This document shows, in pieces, positions 18,098-27,035 of a stretch of DNA of 64,000 bases (position 1 is its first letter; each line of letters starts with the position of its first letter). The DNA comes from Imperialibacter sp040222385 (lineage in GTDB: Bacteria > Bacteroidota > Bacteroidia > Cytophagales > Cyclobacteriaceae): positions 62,001-126,000 of the forward strand of contig NZ_JAVKDF010000023.1 of assembly GCF_040222385.1 (NCBI RefSeq), read 5' to 3'. The position numbers and the translations under genes were made by a program. A model generated the notes under the pieces. It ran no database searches and was not told the origin of the DNA. It saw only the letters and a list, made by a program, of their open reading frames with translations.

Positions 18098-18475
18098 ATG
18101 CCCACTATACAGCAATTAGTAAGAAAAGGTAGAACGGCCGTGACATGGAAATCCAAGTCACCAGCTCTTGATTCATGTCCTCAAAGAAGAGGCGTGTGCA
18201 CAAGGGTTTACACTACCACTCCTAAAAAGCCAAACTCTGCCATGCGTAAAGTAGCCAGGGTTCGTCTTACCAACAGTAAGGAAGTGAACGCCTACATACC
18301 TGGTGAAGGTCACAACCTTCAGGAGCACTCAATTGTGCTTATCAGAGGTGGTAGGGTGAAAGACCTTCCTGGTGTAAGGTATCACATCGTTAGAGGTGCC
18401 CTTGATACTGCTGGAGTAACAGGAAGACTTCAGAGTCGTTCTAAGTATGGTGCTAAGAGACCTAAAAAGAAATAA
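18098..18475 (+). CDS. rpsL: 30S ribosomal protein S12
   Basis: Decoding-centre protein and streptomycin-resistance locus. 125 residues beginning MPTIQQLVRKGR, with TTPKKPNSAMRKVARVRL and the loop GEGHNLQEHS typical of S12. First gene of the str operon, behind its own promoter. Confidence 0.98.
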   Translation: MPTIQQLVRKGRTAVTWKSKSPALDSCPQRRGVCTRVYTTTPKKPNSAMRKVARVRLTNSKEVNAYIPGEGHNLQEHSIVLIRGGRVKDLPGVRYHIVRGALDTAGVTGRLQSRSKYGAKRPKKK

Positions 18476-18484
18476 TTAATCGCA

Positions 18485-18952
18485 ATGAGAAAGGCAAAAC
18501 CTAAGAAAAGATACATCCTCCCTGACCCTAAGTTTGGGGATACTTTGGTAACCAAGTTTGTGAATAATTTAATGCTTAGCGGGAAGAAAAGCGTTTCTTA
18601 TTCCATTTTCTACGACGCCATTGAGGCCGTTAGTAAGAAGACAAGCGAAGATGGTCTTGAAGTGTGGAAAAAGGCGCTTAACAATGTAACTCCTGCTGTT
18701 GAAGTAAAAAGCCGCCGTGTAGGTGGTGCTACTTTTCAGGTTCCTTTGGAGGTACGTCCCGAGAGAAAGGTTTCCTTGGGAATCAAATGGCTGATTAAAT
18801 ACGCCAGAACTCGTGGTGAAAAAACAATGACTGATAAATTGGCCGGCGAAATCATCGCTGCTTCCAAAGGCGAAGGCGCCGCTGTGAAGAAAAAGGATGA
18901 TACGCACCGTATGGCTGATGCAAATAAAGCTTTCTCCCACTTTAGATTTTAA
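18485..18952 (+). CDS. rpsG: 30S ribosomal protein S7
   Basis: Primary 16S rRNA-binding protein that nucleates the 30S head; often the str-operon autoregulator. 155 residues, MRKAKPKKRYILPDPKFGD at the start and RRVGGATFQVPLEVRPER centrally. It lies 9 bp after rpsL and 13 bp before fusA. Confidence 0.97.
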   Translation: MRKAKPKKRYILPDPKFGDTLVTKFVNNLMLSGKKSVSYSIFYDAIEAVSKKTSEDGLEVWKKALNNVTPAVEVKSRRVGGATFQVPLEVRPERKVSLGIKWLIKYARTRGEKTMTDKLAGEIIAASKGEGAAVKKKDDTHRMADANKAFSHFRF

Positions 18953-18965
18953 TTGAAAAGGCGTA

Positions 18966-21074
18966 ATGGCAAGAGATCTTAAATTCACCCGTAACATTGG
19001 TATTGCTGCTCACATTGATGCTGGTAAAACAACAACAACAGAGCGTATACTCTTTTATACAGGTGTTAACCATAAAATAGGAGAAGTTCATGATGGCGCA
19101 GCCACTATGGACTGGATGGAGCAAGAGCAGGAGAGGGGTATTACTATTACATCCGCTGCCACAACTGTTTTCTGGAAATATAAGGACAACGATTACCACA
19201 TTAATATTATCGATACTCCTGGCCACGTGGATTTCACTGTGGAAGTAAACAGGTCTTTGAGGGTATTGGATGGTCTTGTGTTTTTGTTCAGTGCTGTTGA
19301 CGGCGTTGAGCCTCAATCAGAAACTAACTGGCGCCTGGCTGACAACTATAAGGTTGCTCGTCTTGGATTCGTAAACAAAATGGATCGCTCCGGCGCCGAC
19401 TTCCTTGCAGTGTGTAAGCAAGTGAAAGAAAGATTGGGTACTAAAGCTGTTCCGTTACAGTTGCCTATCGGATCAGAGGAAAAATTCAAAGGCGTTGTTG
19501 ACTTAGTTGAAAACATCGCCATGGTATGGAATGAAGATGACTTCGGCATGACTTTCAGCGAGGTTCCTATTCCTGAAGATATGAAGGACGAAGTGAAGGA
19601 GTACAGAGAGCATCTGCTTGAGGCGGTTGCTGAGTACGACGAATCTTTGTTGGAGAAGTACTTTGAAGACCCTGAGTCCATCACAAGAGACGAAGTGGTA
19701 AAGGCGCTTAGAGCTGCTACTGTAGACCTGGCTTTCGTGCCAATGCTTTGCGGATCGGCCTTCAAGAATAAGGGCGTTCAAACAATGCTTAACTACGTGA
19801 TGGAACTTCTTCCTTCACCGATGGACAGAGAAAGCATCAAAGGTATCAACCCTGATACTGATGCTGAGATTTCAAGAAAGCCTTCTGTTTCTGAGCCTTT
19901 TGCAGGCCTGGCATTTAAAATTGCTACTGACCCTTTTGTGGGCCGCCTTTGTTTCGTAAGGTCTTACTCAGGCATGCTTGAGTCTGGTTCTTATGTTTAC
20001 AATACAAGATCAGGCAACAAAGAGAGGATTTCTAGGATATTCCAAATGCACGCCAATAAGCAGAACCAAATCGAAAGGCTTCATGCTGGTGATATTGGAG
20101 CTGTAGTTGGATTCAAAGATATTAAGACCGGCGACACGCTTTGTGATGAGAAGCACAAGATAGTGCTTGAGTCTATGGTGTTTCCTGAGCCGGTTATCGG
20201 CTATGCTATTGAGCCTAAAACTCAGGCAGATGTTGATAAACTGGGAATGGCTATTGCCAAACTTATTGAGGAAGACCCAACTCTTCAGGTAAATACCGAT
20301 GAGGAAACAGGTCAAACAATCCTTAGAGGTATGGGAGAGCTTCACCTTGAGATTATCATTGATCGTCTTAAGAGGGAATTCAAGGTTGAAATTAATCAGG
20401 GTGCTCCTCAGGTGGCTTACAAAGAAGCACTTCGTTCGACTGTTGAACACAAGGAAGTTTACAAGAAGCAAACCGGTGGTCGTGGTAAATTCGCCGATAT
20501 TGTGTTTGAGCTTGGGCCAAAAGATGAGGATCACGCAGCTGAGGGTCTACAGTTTGTAAACGGTATTGTTGGCGGTGTAATCCCAAGAGAATTTATTCCT
20601 GCTGTTCAGAAAGGCTTTGCCGATTCGATGAAGAACGGACCTCTTGCTGGCTACCCTATCGATACTATGAAAGTAAGACTATTTCATGGGTCATTCCACG
20701 ATGTCGATTCAGATGCACTCTCGTTTGAGATGGCAGCAAGAATTGGTTTCAGAGAGGCTGCAAGAAAGGCTAAGCCAGTGTTGCTTGAGCCGATAATGGC
20801 TGTTGAAGTAGTTACTCCTGACGAATACACAGGTCCTTTGACGGGTGACTTGAACAGAAGAAGAGGTATCATGAAGGGCATGGATACAAAAGGTACTTCG
20901 TCTGTAATCAAAGCAGATGTTCCTCTTTCGGAATTGTTCGGCTATGTAACCGACCTTCGTACAATGAGTTCAGGTAGAGCAACTGCCTCTTTGACATTTG
21001 CTCATTATGATCAGGTGCCTCAGAATATCGCTGATGCCGTGATCACAAAAACAAAAGGTGTAGCTGCCAAATAA
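18966..21074 (+). CDS. fusA: elongation factor G
   Basis: Translocation GTPase, also used with RRF in ribosome recycling. 702 residues with G1 AHIDAGKTTTTERIL, DTPGHVDFT (G3), NKMDRSGADF (G4), then domains II-V ending in the EF-G C-terminal ferredoxin-like fold. Length is normal. There is no tuf next to it; tuf lies at 5022. Confidence 0.98.
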   Translation: MARDLKFTRNIGIAAHIDAGKTTTTERILFYTGVNHKIGEVHDGAATMDWMEQEQERGITITSAATTVFWKYKDNDYHINIIDTPGHVDFTVEVNRSLRVLDGLVFLFSAVDGVEPQSETNWRLADNYKVARLGFVNKMDRSGADFLAVCKQVKERLGTKAVPLQLPIGSEEKFKGVVDLVENIAMVWNEDDFGMTFSEVPIPEDMKDEVKEYREHLLEAVAEYDESLLEKYFEDPESITRDEVVKALRAATVDLAFVPMLCGSAFKNKGVQTMLNYVMELLPSPMDRESIKGINPDTDAEISRKPSVSEPFAGLAFKIATDPFVGRLCFVRSYSGMLESGSYVYNTRSGNKERISRIFQMHANKQNQIERLHAGDIGAVVGFKDIKTGDTLCDEKHKIVLESMVFPEPVIGYAIEPKTQADVDKLGMAIAKLIEEDPTLQVNTDEETGQTILRGMGELHLEIIIDRLKREFKVEINQGAPQVAYKEALRSTVEHKEVYKKQTGGRGKFADIVFELGPKDEDHAAEGLQFVNGIVGGVIPREFIPAVQKGFADSMKNGPLAGYPIDTMKVRLFHGSFHDVDSDALSFEMAARIGFREAARKAKPVLLEPIMAVEVVTPDEYTGPLTGDLNRRRGIMKGMDTKGTSSVIKADVPLSELFGYVTDLRTMSSGRATASLTFAHYDQVPQNIADAVITKTKGVAAK

Positions 21075-21081
21075 GAAAATC

Positions 21082-21387
21082 ATGACACAGAAAATAAGAA
21101 TCAAACTTAAGTCTTACGACCATAATTTGGTTGACAAATCATCTGAGAAGATCGTAAGAGCCGTGAAGACAACCGGCGCTATAGTTAGCGGACCGATTCC
21201 TTTGCCTACAGAAAAGGAAATCTTTACTGTACTTCGCTCGCCCCACGTGAACAAGAAGTCGAGAGAGCAGTTTCAGCTTTGTACTTACAAGCGCCTGGTA
21301 GACATTTATTCAAACAGTACAAAAACAGTAGACGCCCTGATGAAGCTTGAATTGCCAAGCGGAGTTGACGTTGAAATTAAGGTCTGA
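21082..21387 (+). CDS. rpsJ: 30S ribosomal protein S10
   Basis: 30S head protein, also NusE in antitermination. 101 residues, MTQKIRIKLKSYDHNLVDKS, GPIPLPTEKE and SPHVNKKSREQFQ. It is the last gene of the str transcript here: a strong terminator and a new promoter separate it from rplC, so S10 is not transcribed with the rest of the S10 cluster except by read-through. Confidence 0.97.
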   Translation: MTQKIRIKLKSYDHNLVDKSSEKIVRAVKTTGAIVSGPIPLPTEKEIFTVLRSPHVNKKSREQFQLCTYKRLVDIYSNSTKTVDALMKLELPSGVDVEIKV

Positions 21388-21408
21388 CCTTAAATAGTAT
21401 TGTTTCGT

Positions 21409-21447
21409 AAAGAACCAATAATGATAAGAGTTATTGGTTCTTTTTTT
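21409..21447 (+). terminator. strong intrinsic terminator after rpsJ
   Basis: A 13-bp perfect stem, AAAGAACCAATAA (21409-21421) with TTATTGGTTCTTT (21431-21443), loop of 9, followed by further T residues to 21447. Confidence 0.88.
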
Positions 21448-21482
21448 GTGCATAGATATTTTAAAAATTTAGAGTTAACAGT

Positions 21483-21512
21483 TTTGTAGGACAGAGCAAA
21501 TTACTATCTTTG
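21483..21512 (+). promoter_or_regulatory. promoter of the rplC (S10-spc) cluster
   Basis: TTTG at 21483-21486, an 18-bp gap and TATCTTTG at 21505-21512. The next bases, CAGTCC then TTTTT, repeat the start of the tRNA-Trp-secE transcript. Predicted start near 21516. Confidence 0.75.
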
Positions 21513-21523
21513 CAGTCCTTTTT

Positions 21524-21537
21524 GGCGGATAAACGCC
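21524..21537 (+). promoter_or_regulatory. leader hairpin of the rplC operon
   Basis: GGCG (21524-21527), 6-nt loop, CGCC (21534-21537), flanked by TTTT and GAAAA that extend it with one bulge. It lies about 8 nt into the predicted transcript and could be a 5' structure or part of an L4-type leader. Confidence 0.4.
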
Positions 21538-21570
21538 GAAAACGTTGATAAAGAACTTATAACCAATACG

Positions 21571-22203
21571 ATGTCAGGAATTATTGGAAAAAAAATTGGA
21601 ATGACTAGTATCTACGGTGCCGATGGACGTAACGTTGCATGCACGGTGATAGAGGCTGGTCCCTGCGTTGTTACCCAAGTGAAGAATGAGTCCACGGATG
21701 GCTATAAGGCTATCCAGTTGTCTTATGACGAACGAAAGGATAAGAACACTCCTAAGGCCCTTAAAGGCCACTTTGCTAAGGCCAAAACTACTCCTAAGAA
21801 AAAGGTAGTTGAGTTTCGTGATTTCCGTGAGGAATTCGAAGGTCAGGTGAAGATAGGGGACAAGATCATGGTCGGCGAAGTATTCAAAGAGGCCGAGTTT
21901 CTTGATGCGATCGGAACTTCAAAAGGAAAAGGCTTCCAGGGTGTTGTTAAACGCCACGGTTTCGCTGGTGTTGGTGAGGCAACTCACGGTCAGCACAACA
22001 GACTTCGTGCTCCCGGTTCCATCGGTGCATGTTCGTTTCCATCAAGAGTTTTCAAAGGCATTAGAATGGCCGGAAGAACAGGTGGTGACAGAGTGAAGGT
22101 GATTAACCTTCAGATCATGAAGATCATGCCGGAGAAAAATTTAATTGTAGTCAGTGGCTCCGTTCCAGGTGCTAAGAACTCATACGTAATCCTAGAGAAG
22201 TAA
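21571..22203 (+). CDS. rplC: 50S ribosomal protein L3
   Basis: Early-assembly 23S rRNA-binding protein near the peptidyl-transferase centre. 210 residues: MSGIIGKKIGMTSIYG start, the loop GFQGVVKRHGFAG with THGQHNRLRAPGSIGACSFP, typical L3. First gene of the long ribosomal cluster; 1 bp before rplD. Confidence 0.97.
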   Translation: MSGIIGKKIGMTSIYGADGRNVACTVIEAGPCVVTQVKNESTDGYKAIQLSYDERKDKNTPKALKGHFAKAKTTPKKKVVEFRDFREEFEGQVKIGDKIMVGEVFKEAEFLDAIGTSKGKGFQGVVKRHGFAGVGEATHGQHNRLRAPGSIGACSFPSRVFKGIRMAGRTGGDRVKVINLQIMKIMPEKNLIVVSGSVPGAKNSYVILEK

Positions 22204-22204
22204 C

Positions 22205-22831
22205 ATGGAACTAGTTGTAAAAAAATATACCGGTGAAGACACCGGAAGGAAAGTTAGTCTCTCAGATGCTGTATTTGCAATCGAGCCTAATGACCATGCT
22301 ATCTATTTAGATGTAAAGCAGTTTCTAGCTCACCAGAGACAGGGTACTCACAAGTCTAAAGAACGTAACGAAGTTTCTGGCTCAACCAGAAAGATAAAGA
22401 AGCAAAAGGGAACAGGTACTGCCCGTGCGGGTAGCATCAAGTCGCCCGTCTTTGTTGGTGGTGGTCGTATATTCGGACCGAGACCAAGAACTTACGGATT
22501 TAAGCTTAACAAGAAAGTAAAATCACTTGCCCGCAAGTCTGCATTGACTTACAAGGCCAAAGGCGAATCGATTTCTGTTATAGAGGACTTCACTTTCAGC
22601 GCTCCTAAAACTAAGGACTTCATAAAGATGCTTGAAGTTTTGGCACTTGCTGATAAGAAGACCCTTGTGGTGTTGCCTGCTGTAGACAAGAACATCGTTT
22701 TGTCGGGCAGGAACCTGGAGAGATCAAAGGTCGCCCTTGCAGCTGACGTTACTACCTACGATCTGCTTCATGCTGATCATGTAGTTTTCGTTGAGAGCTC
22801 TATTCAAACAGTTGAAAACACTCTTAATTAA
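22205..22831 (+). CDS. rplD: 50S ribosomal protein L4
   Basis: Exit-tunnel protein, and in gamma-proteobacteria the S10-operon repressor. 208 residues with the tunnel loop RKIKKQKGTGTARAGSIKSP and GGGRIFGPRPRTY. Spacing to rplC is 1 bp. Confidence 0.96.
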   Translation: MELVVKKYTGEDTGRKVSLSDAVFAIEPNDHAIYLDVKQFLAHQRQGTHKSKERNEVSGSTRKIKKQKGTGTARAGSIKSPVFVGGGRIFGPRPRTYGFKLNKKVKSLARKSALTYKAKGESISVIEDFTFSAPKTKDFIKMLEVLALADKKTLVVLPAVDKNIVLSGRNLERSKVALAADVTTYDLLHADHVVFVESSIQTVENTLN

Positions 22832-22836
22832 AGACC

Positions 22837-23124
22837 ATGAGCGTATTAGTAAAACCCTTGGTTACTGAAAAGGTGTCTTCTATGAACGAGAAAGGCAAGT
22901 ATGGCTTTGTTGTGAAGAAGGGTGCCAATAAGGTAGAGATAAAGAAGGAGATAGAGAAAATGTATGGTGTGAAGGTTGAAAATATCAACACCATGGTCTA
23001 TCAGGGAAAGAGAAAAACCAGGTATACAAAGTCACGTGTGCTAGAAGGCAGAACCGATGCCTACAAGAAGGCCATTGTGACAGTTGCCGAAGGTGAAGTA
23101 ATTGATTTTTACGCAGGAATATAA
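22837..23124 (+). CDS. rplW: 50S ribosomal protein L23
   Basis: Lies at the tunnel exit and docks trigger factor and SRP. 95 residues: VLVKPLVTEKVSSMNEKGKY start and KKEIEKMYGVKVENINTM. Normal length and position between rplD and rplB. Confidence 0.95.
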   Translation: MSVLVKPLVTEKVSSMNEKGKYGFVVKKGANKVEIKKEIEKMYGVKVENINTMVYQGKRKTRYTKSRVLEGRTDAYKKAIVTVAEGEVIDFYAGI

Positions 23125-23136
23125 AGGAACGGGAAA

Positions 23137-23961
23137 ATGGCAGTAAAAAAATTAAGACCGATTACACCAGGCCAGCGTTTCAGAATGGCGCCTGACTATT
23201 CTATGATTACAACCAATGTGCCTGAAAAGTCATTGGTGGCAAGCAGAAAGAAGAGTGGTGGCAGAAACGCCGGAGGTCGCATGACTATGCGCTATTTAGG
23301 TGGTGGTCATAAGCAGAAGTACCGTATGGTTGATTTCAAGCGTGATAAGCATGATATTCCTGCTACCGTAAAGTCAATCGAATACGATCCAAACAGAACA
23401 GCTTTCATAGCTTTGTTGGCTTATGCTGACGGTGAAAAAAGATACATCCTGGCACCCGAAGGTATTCAGGTAGGACAAACCTTGTTTTCAGGGGAGTCAG
23501 TAGCTCCGGAAGTAGGCAATGCATTGCCAATGTCTAAAATTCCTCTTGGTACCATCATTCACGCCATAGAATTGAAGCCTGGTAAGGGCGCAGCAATGGC
23601 GAGAAGTGCTGGGGCTTACGGGCAACTATTGGCTCGTGAAGGAAAGTATGCCACTATCAAATTGCCTTCTGGTGAGATGAGAATGGTCTTGGCAGTCTGC
23701 ATGGCAACAGTTGGAACTGCATCTAACGGCGAACACATGAACGTCGTGCTTGGCAAGGCTGGTCGTAACAGATGGTTGGGAAGACGCCCAAGAGTTCGTG
23801 GTGTTGTAATGAACCCTGTCGATCACCCGATGGGTGGTGGTGAAGGTAGAGCTTCTGGTGGTCATCCAAGATCTAGAAATGGTCTGTTGGCGAAAGGAAA
23901 GAAGACACGTCGCCCGAACAAGTATTCTGATAAGTTAATCATCTCTAATAAAAAGAAATAA
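23137..23961 (+). CDS. rplB: 50S ribosomal protein L2
   Basis: Near-universal 23S rRNA-binding protein needed for subunit joining. 274 residues with KSGGRNAGGRMTMRYLGGGH near residue 39, and the C-terminal HPMGGGEGRASGGHPRSRNG holding the conserved histidine. Ends 3 bp before rpsS. Confidence 0.98.
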   Translation: MAVKKLRPITPGQRFRMAPDYSMITTNVPEKSLVASRKKSGGRNAGGRMTMRYLGGGHKQKYRMVDFKRDKHDIPATVKSIEYDPNRTAFIALLAYADGEKRYILAPEGIQVGQTLFSGESVAPEVGNALPMSKIPLGTIIHAIELKPGKGAAMARSAGAYGQLLAREGKYATIKLPSGEMRMVLAVCMATVGTASNGEHMNVVLGKAGRNRWLGRRPRVRGVVMNPVDHPMGGGEGRASGGHPRSRNGLLAKGKKTRRPNKYSDKLIISNKKK

Positions 23962-23964
23962 GTA

Positions 23965-24243
23965 ATGGCTAGATCTCTTAAGAAAGGCCCATATATAGAT
24001 TTCAGACTGGAGAACAAGGTGGAAACCATGAACGAGGCTGGCAAGAAGTCGGTAATCAAAACATGGTCAAGAAGATCTATGATCTCACCGGATTTCGTTG
24101 GCCACACCTTTGCGGTTCACAACGGAAATAAGTTTATACCAGTGTATGTTACTGAAAACATGGTGGGTCACAAGCTAGGTGAATTTGCACCAACCAGGAA
24201 TTTCAGGGGTCACATCGCCAAAAAAGATAAAGGTAAAAGATAA
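23965..24243 (+). CDS. rpsS: 30S ribosomal protein S19
   Basis: 30S head protein contacting S13 and the A-site tRNA region. 92 residues: MARSLKKGPYIDFRLENKVE, SRRSMISPDFVGHTFAVHNG and the C-terminal KLGEFAPTRNFRGH. Its end lies 4 bp before the rplV ATG. Confidence 0.97.
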   Translation: MARSLKKGPYIDFRLENKVETMNEAGKKSVIKTWSRRSMISPDFVGHTFAVHNGNKFIPVYVTENMVGHKLGEFAPTRNFRGHIAKKDKGKR

Positions 24244-24247
24244 GGAT

Positions 24248-24640
24248 ATGGAAGCAGTAGCTAAGTTGAAGAACGTTCCTACCTCTCCACGAAAAATGAG
24301 ATTGGTTGTTGATCTTATCAGAGGCGTACGTGTAAATAAGGCTTTGACTATACTTAAGCATGAATCAAAGCATCCTGCTGCACGTTTGGAGAAACTGTTG
24401 CTGTCTGCTATTGCCAACTGGCAGCAGGGCAACGAAGATGCCAAACTTGAGGAAGCTGATTTGTACGTGAAGGCCATATCTGTTGATTCAGGTCGTATGT
24501 TGAAAAGACTGAGACCAGCACCACAAGGTAGAGCACACAGGATCAGAAAGCGTTCGAACCACGTAACGCTGATTGTAGACAGCCTGGCACCTGCGGCAGC
24601 TGCGCCTGAATCAAAAGCAACCGAAAACACAGAAAAGTAA
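24248..24640 (+). CDS. rplV: 50S ribosomal protein L22
   Basis: Exit-tunnel protein with a long beta-hairpin. 130 residues from the ATG at 24248; the open frame goes back to 24179, but those residues overlap rpsS and are not family-like. VPTSPRKMRLVVDLIRGVRV and KRLRPAPQGRAHRIRKRSNH are diagnostic. It ends in a short Ala/Glu-rich tail, an add-on relative to shorter homologues. Confidence 0.96.
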   Translation: MEAVAKLKNVPTSPRKMRLVVDLIRGVRVNKALTILKHESKHPAARLEKLLLSAIANWQQGNEDAKLEEADLYVKAISVDSGRMLKRLRPAPQGRAHRIRKRSNHVTLIVDSLAPAAAAPESKATENTEK

Positions 24641-24645
24641 AACGC

Positions 24646-25413
24646 ATGGGACAGAAGGTAAACCCAGTCGGTTTTAGACTCGGAGTCATTAAAGGATGGG
24701 ATTCAAGCTGGTTTGGAGGCAAAACATTTGCTGACAAATTGGTTGAAGACACCAAAATCAGAAAATACATAACTGCAAGGATTCCCAAAGGTGGAATTGC
24801 TAAGATAGTTATTGAGCGTACGCTTAAGCGGATAACACTTACTATCCACACTGCTCGTCCTGGCGTTGTTATTGGAAAAGGTGGTTCTGAAGTCGACAAG
24901 ATCAAAGAAGAGCTGAAGAAGATTACTGGAAAAGATATCCAGATCAATATATTCGAAATTAAAAGACCAGAGCTTGATTCGCTTTTGGTAGGTGAGTCAA
25001 TTGCTCAACAGTTGCAGGCTCGTATTTCCTATAGAAGAGCCATGAAGCAAGCGATTGCTTCGGCAATGAGAGTGGGAGCTCAGGGAATTAAGATAAAAGT
25101 ATCAGGACGTTTGGGCGGTGCTGAAATGGCACGTACTGAAATGTACAAGGAGGGTAGAATTCCTCTACACACACTTCGTGCTGATATTGACTACGCAATT
25201 TCTGAAGCGCAGACTGTTTACGGTAAGATTGGTATCAAGGTTTGGATATTCAAAGGTGAGGTGTTTGGTAAAAGAGACCTCTCCCCTAACGTAGGAATAA
25301 CAAACGACGCCAACAGTGGTAACTCTGGTGGAGGCCCTGGCAACAGACGTGATGGAGGTGGTAGAAGAAGAGGTGGACCCGGCGACGGCGCTCCTAAACG
25401 TAAAAGAAAATAA
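24646..25413 (+). CDS. rpsC: 30S ribosomal protein S3
   Basis: 30S head protein at the mRNA entry channel, with a KH domain carrying VVIGKGGSEVDKIKEEL. 255 residues. The last ~35 residues form a Gly/Arg/Asn-rich basic tail (GGGPGNRRDGGGRRRGGPGD) that is longer than in many bacteria and looks disordered. Start follows rplV by 5 bp. Confidence 0.97.
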   Translation: MGQKVNPVGFRLGVIKGWDSSWFGGKTFADKLVEDTKIRKYITARIPKGGIAKIVIERTLKRITLTIHTARPGVVIGKGGSEVDKIKEELKKITGKDIQINIFEIKRPELDSLLVGESIAQQLQARISYRRAMKQAIASAMRVGAQGIKIKVSGRLGGAEMARTEMYKEGRIPLHTLRADIDYAISEAQTVYGKIGIKVWIFKGEVFGKRDLSPNVGITNDANSGNSGGGPGNRRDGGGRRRGGPGDGAPKRKRK

Positions 25414-25435
25414 TAACTAGTTAATTAGCTGACAA

Positions 25436-25861
25436 ATGTTACAGCCTAAAAGAACTAAATTCAGGAAGCAACAAAAAGGAAGAGTAAAAGGTATTGCCCA
25501 AAGGGGTCATACACTTTCTTTCGGAACTTTTGGATTGAAGTCATTGGAATCTGGTTTTATTACCTCACGCCAGATTGAAGCATCGAGGATCGCCGTTACA
25601 AGGGCAATGAAAAGGGAAGGTCAGGTTTGGATCCGCATATTCCCCGACAAGCCTATTACCAAAAAGCCCGCAGAAGTACGTATGGGTAAAGGTAAAGGTG
25701 CGCCTGAGTATTGGGTAGCGATTGTAAAGCCGGGAACTATTATGTTCGAAGCAGGTGGTGTACCCATTGAAACAGCTAAAGAAGCGCTAAGATTAGCGGC
25801 TCAGAAGCTTCCTATAAAAACTAAATTTATTGTCAGAAGAGATTACGCTGCAATACAATGA
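25436..25861 (+). CDS. rplP: 50S ribosomal protein L16
   Basis: Positions A-site tRNA near the peptidyl-transferase centre. 141 residues: MLQPKRTKFRKQQKGRVKG start, RMGKGKGAPEYWVAIVKPG centrally. The final ATGA (25858-25861) overlaps the rpmC start, a translational-coupling arrangement. Confidence 0.97.
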   Translation: MLQPKRTKFRKQQKGRVKGIAQRGHTLSFGTFGLKSLESGFITSRQIEASRIAVTRAMKREGQVWIRIFPDKPITKKPAEVRMGKGKGAPEYWVAIVKPGTIMFEAGGVPIETAKEALRLAAQKLPIKTKFIVRRDYAAIQ

Positions 25862-26052
25862 AAAATTCAGAGCTAAAGTCGCTTTCTGTAGAGGAGCTAA
25901 ACGCACGACTCGCAGCAGAGAAAGAGAGCCTTCAAAAGTTGAAGTTCGCCCATGCTGTTACTCCTGTTGAAAATCCGATGAGAATCCGCCACAACCGTAG
26001 AGTTGTAGCTAGGATTCAAACCGAGCTACACTCAAGAGAGCTATCAAAATAA
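25858..26052 (+). CDS. rpmC: 50S ribosomal protein L29
   Basis: Two-helix protein at the tunnel exit. 64 residues, with LSVEELNARLAAEKESLQKL and the RIRHNRRVVARIQTEL helix. Start overlaps the rplP stop by 4 bp. Confidence 0.95.
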   Translation: MKNSELKSLSVEELNARLAAEKESLQKLKFAHAVTPVENPMRIRHNRRVVARIQTELHSRELSK

Positions 26053-26059
26053 TTGGAGT

Positions 26060-26317
26060 ATGGAGACCAGAAATCTACGTAAAGAGAAAACAGGAAAGGT
26101 TGTTAGTGATAAGATGAATAAGTCTATCACTGTGGCAGTTTCTCGTAAGGTGAAGCACCCTATCTATGGAAAGTTCATAGGTAAAACAACCAAGTTTTTG
26201 GCACACGATGAGAAGGACGAGTGTGGTATTGGTGATACTGTACGCATAGCAGAAACGAGACCTTTAAGTAAAAGGAAGCGTTGGAGATTGGTAGAAATTA
26301 TCGAAAGAGCAAAATAA
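26060..26317 (+). CDS. rpsQ: 30S ribosomal protein S17
   Basis: Primary 16S rRNA-binding OB-fold protein. 85 residues; RNLRKEKTGKVVSDKMNKSI and GDTVRIAETRPLSKRKRWRL match S17. Its stop is 1 bp before rplN. Confidence 0.96.
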   Translation: METRNLRKEKTGKVVSDKMNKSITVAVSRKVKHPIYGKFIGKTTKFLAHDEKDECGIGDTVRIAETRPLSKRKRWRLVEIIERAK

Positions 26318-26318
26318 G

Positions 26319-26687
26319 ATGATACAGCAGGAATCCAGGTTATCTGTTGCAGATAATAGCGGTGCCAAAGAGGTACTTTGTATACGTGTGCTAGGTGGAA
26401 CGGGTAAACGTTACGCTTCAATCGGAGATAAGATTGTGGTGAGCGTTAAGTCTTCCATTTCTTCAAGCAGTTTGAAGAAGGGTACTGTTTCCAAGGCCGT
26501 CATTGTACGCACCAAGAAGGAAATCAGAAGAAAAGATGGTTCATACATCAGATTTGAAGATAACGCAGCTGTGTTATTGACGGGTAATGACGAACCAAGA
26601 GGAACTCGTATTTTCGGACCTGTTGCCAGAGAGCTTCGTGAAAAACAATTCATGAAAATCGTTTCATTGGCGCCTGAAGTACTATAA
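26319..26687 (+). CDS. rplN: 50S ribosomal protein L14
   Basis: Interface protein of the large subunit, bridging to 16S rRNA. 122 residues: MIQQESRLSVADNSGAKEVL, CIRVLGG and the C-terminal FGPVARELREKQFMKIVSLAPEVL part. Normal length. Confidence 0.97.
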   Translation: MIQQESRLSVADNSGAKEVLCIRVLGGTGKRYASIGDKIVVSVKSSISSSSLKKGTVSKAVIVRTKKEIRRKDGSYIRFEDNAAVLLTGNDEPRGTRIFGPVARELREKQFMKIVSLAPEVL

Positions 26688-26690
26688 CAT

Positions 26691-27035
26691 ATGAAAACTA
26701 ATTCAAAGCCTAATAAGCTTCATGTCCGCAAGGGTGACACTGTTAAAGTGATTGCCGGCAACAGTAGAGGAAAAACTGGCAAGGTGCTGGAAGTGGTGCC
26801 TGGCGATAGCAAGGCCTTTATTGAGGGATGTAATATTATTACGAAGCACGTAAAGCCTTCTGCGCAGAACCCAAATGGCGGGATCGAAAAGAAAGAGGCT
26901 CCTATTCACTTGAGCAACCTGATGGTGGTAGACCCATCAACTGGTAATGCAACAAGAGTTGGGAGAAAAGAAGACAAGAAGGGCAAACTTCAAAGATACG
27001 CAAAGAAAACTGGGGAGGTAATTAACAATGGCTAG
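26691..27035 (+). CDS. rplX: 50S ribosomal protein L24
   Basis: Assembly-initiator protein with a KOW motif (KVIAGNSRGKTGKVLEV, about residues 18-34). 114 residues. Its last 8 bp overlap the rplE start (27028), suggesting translational coupling. Confidence 0.96.
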   Translation: MKTNSKPNKLHVRKGDTVKVIAGNSRGKTGKVLEVVPGDSKAFIEGCNIITKHVKPSAQNPNGGIEKKEAPIHLSNLMVVDPSTGNATRVGRKEDKKGKLQRYAKKTGEVINNG

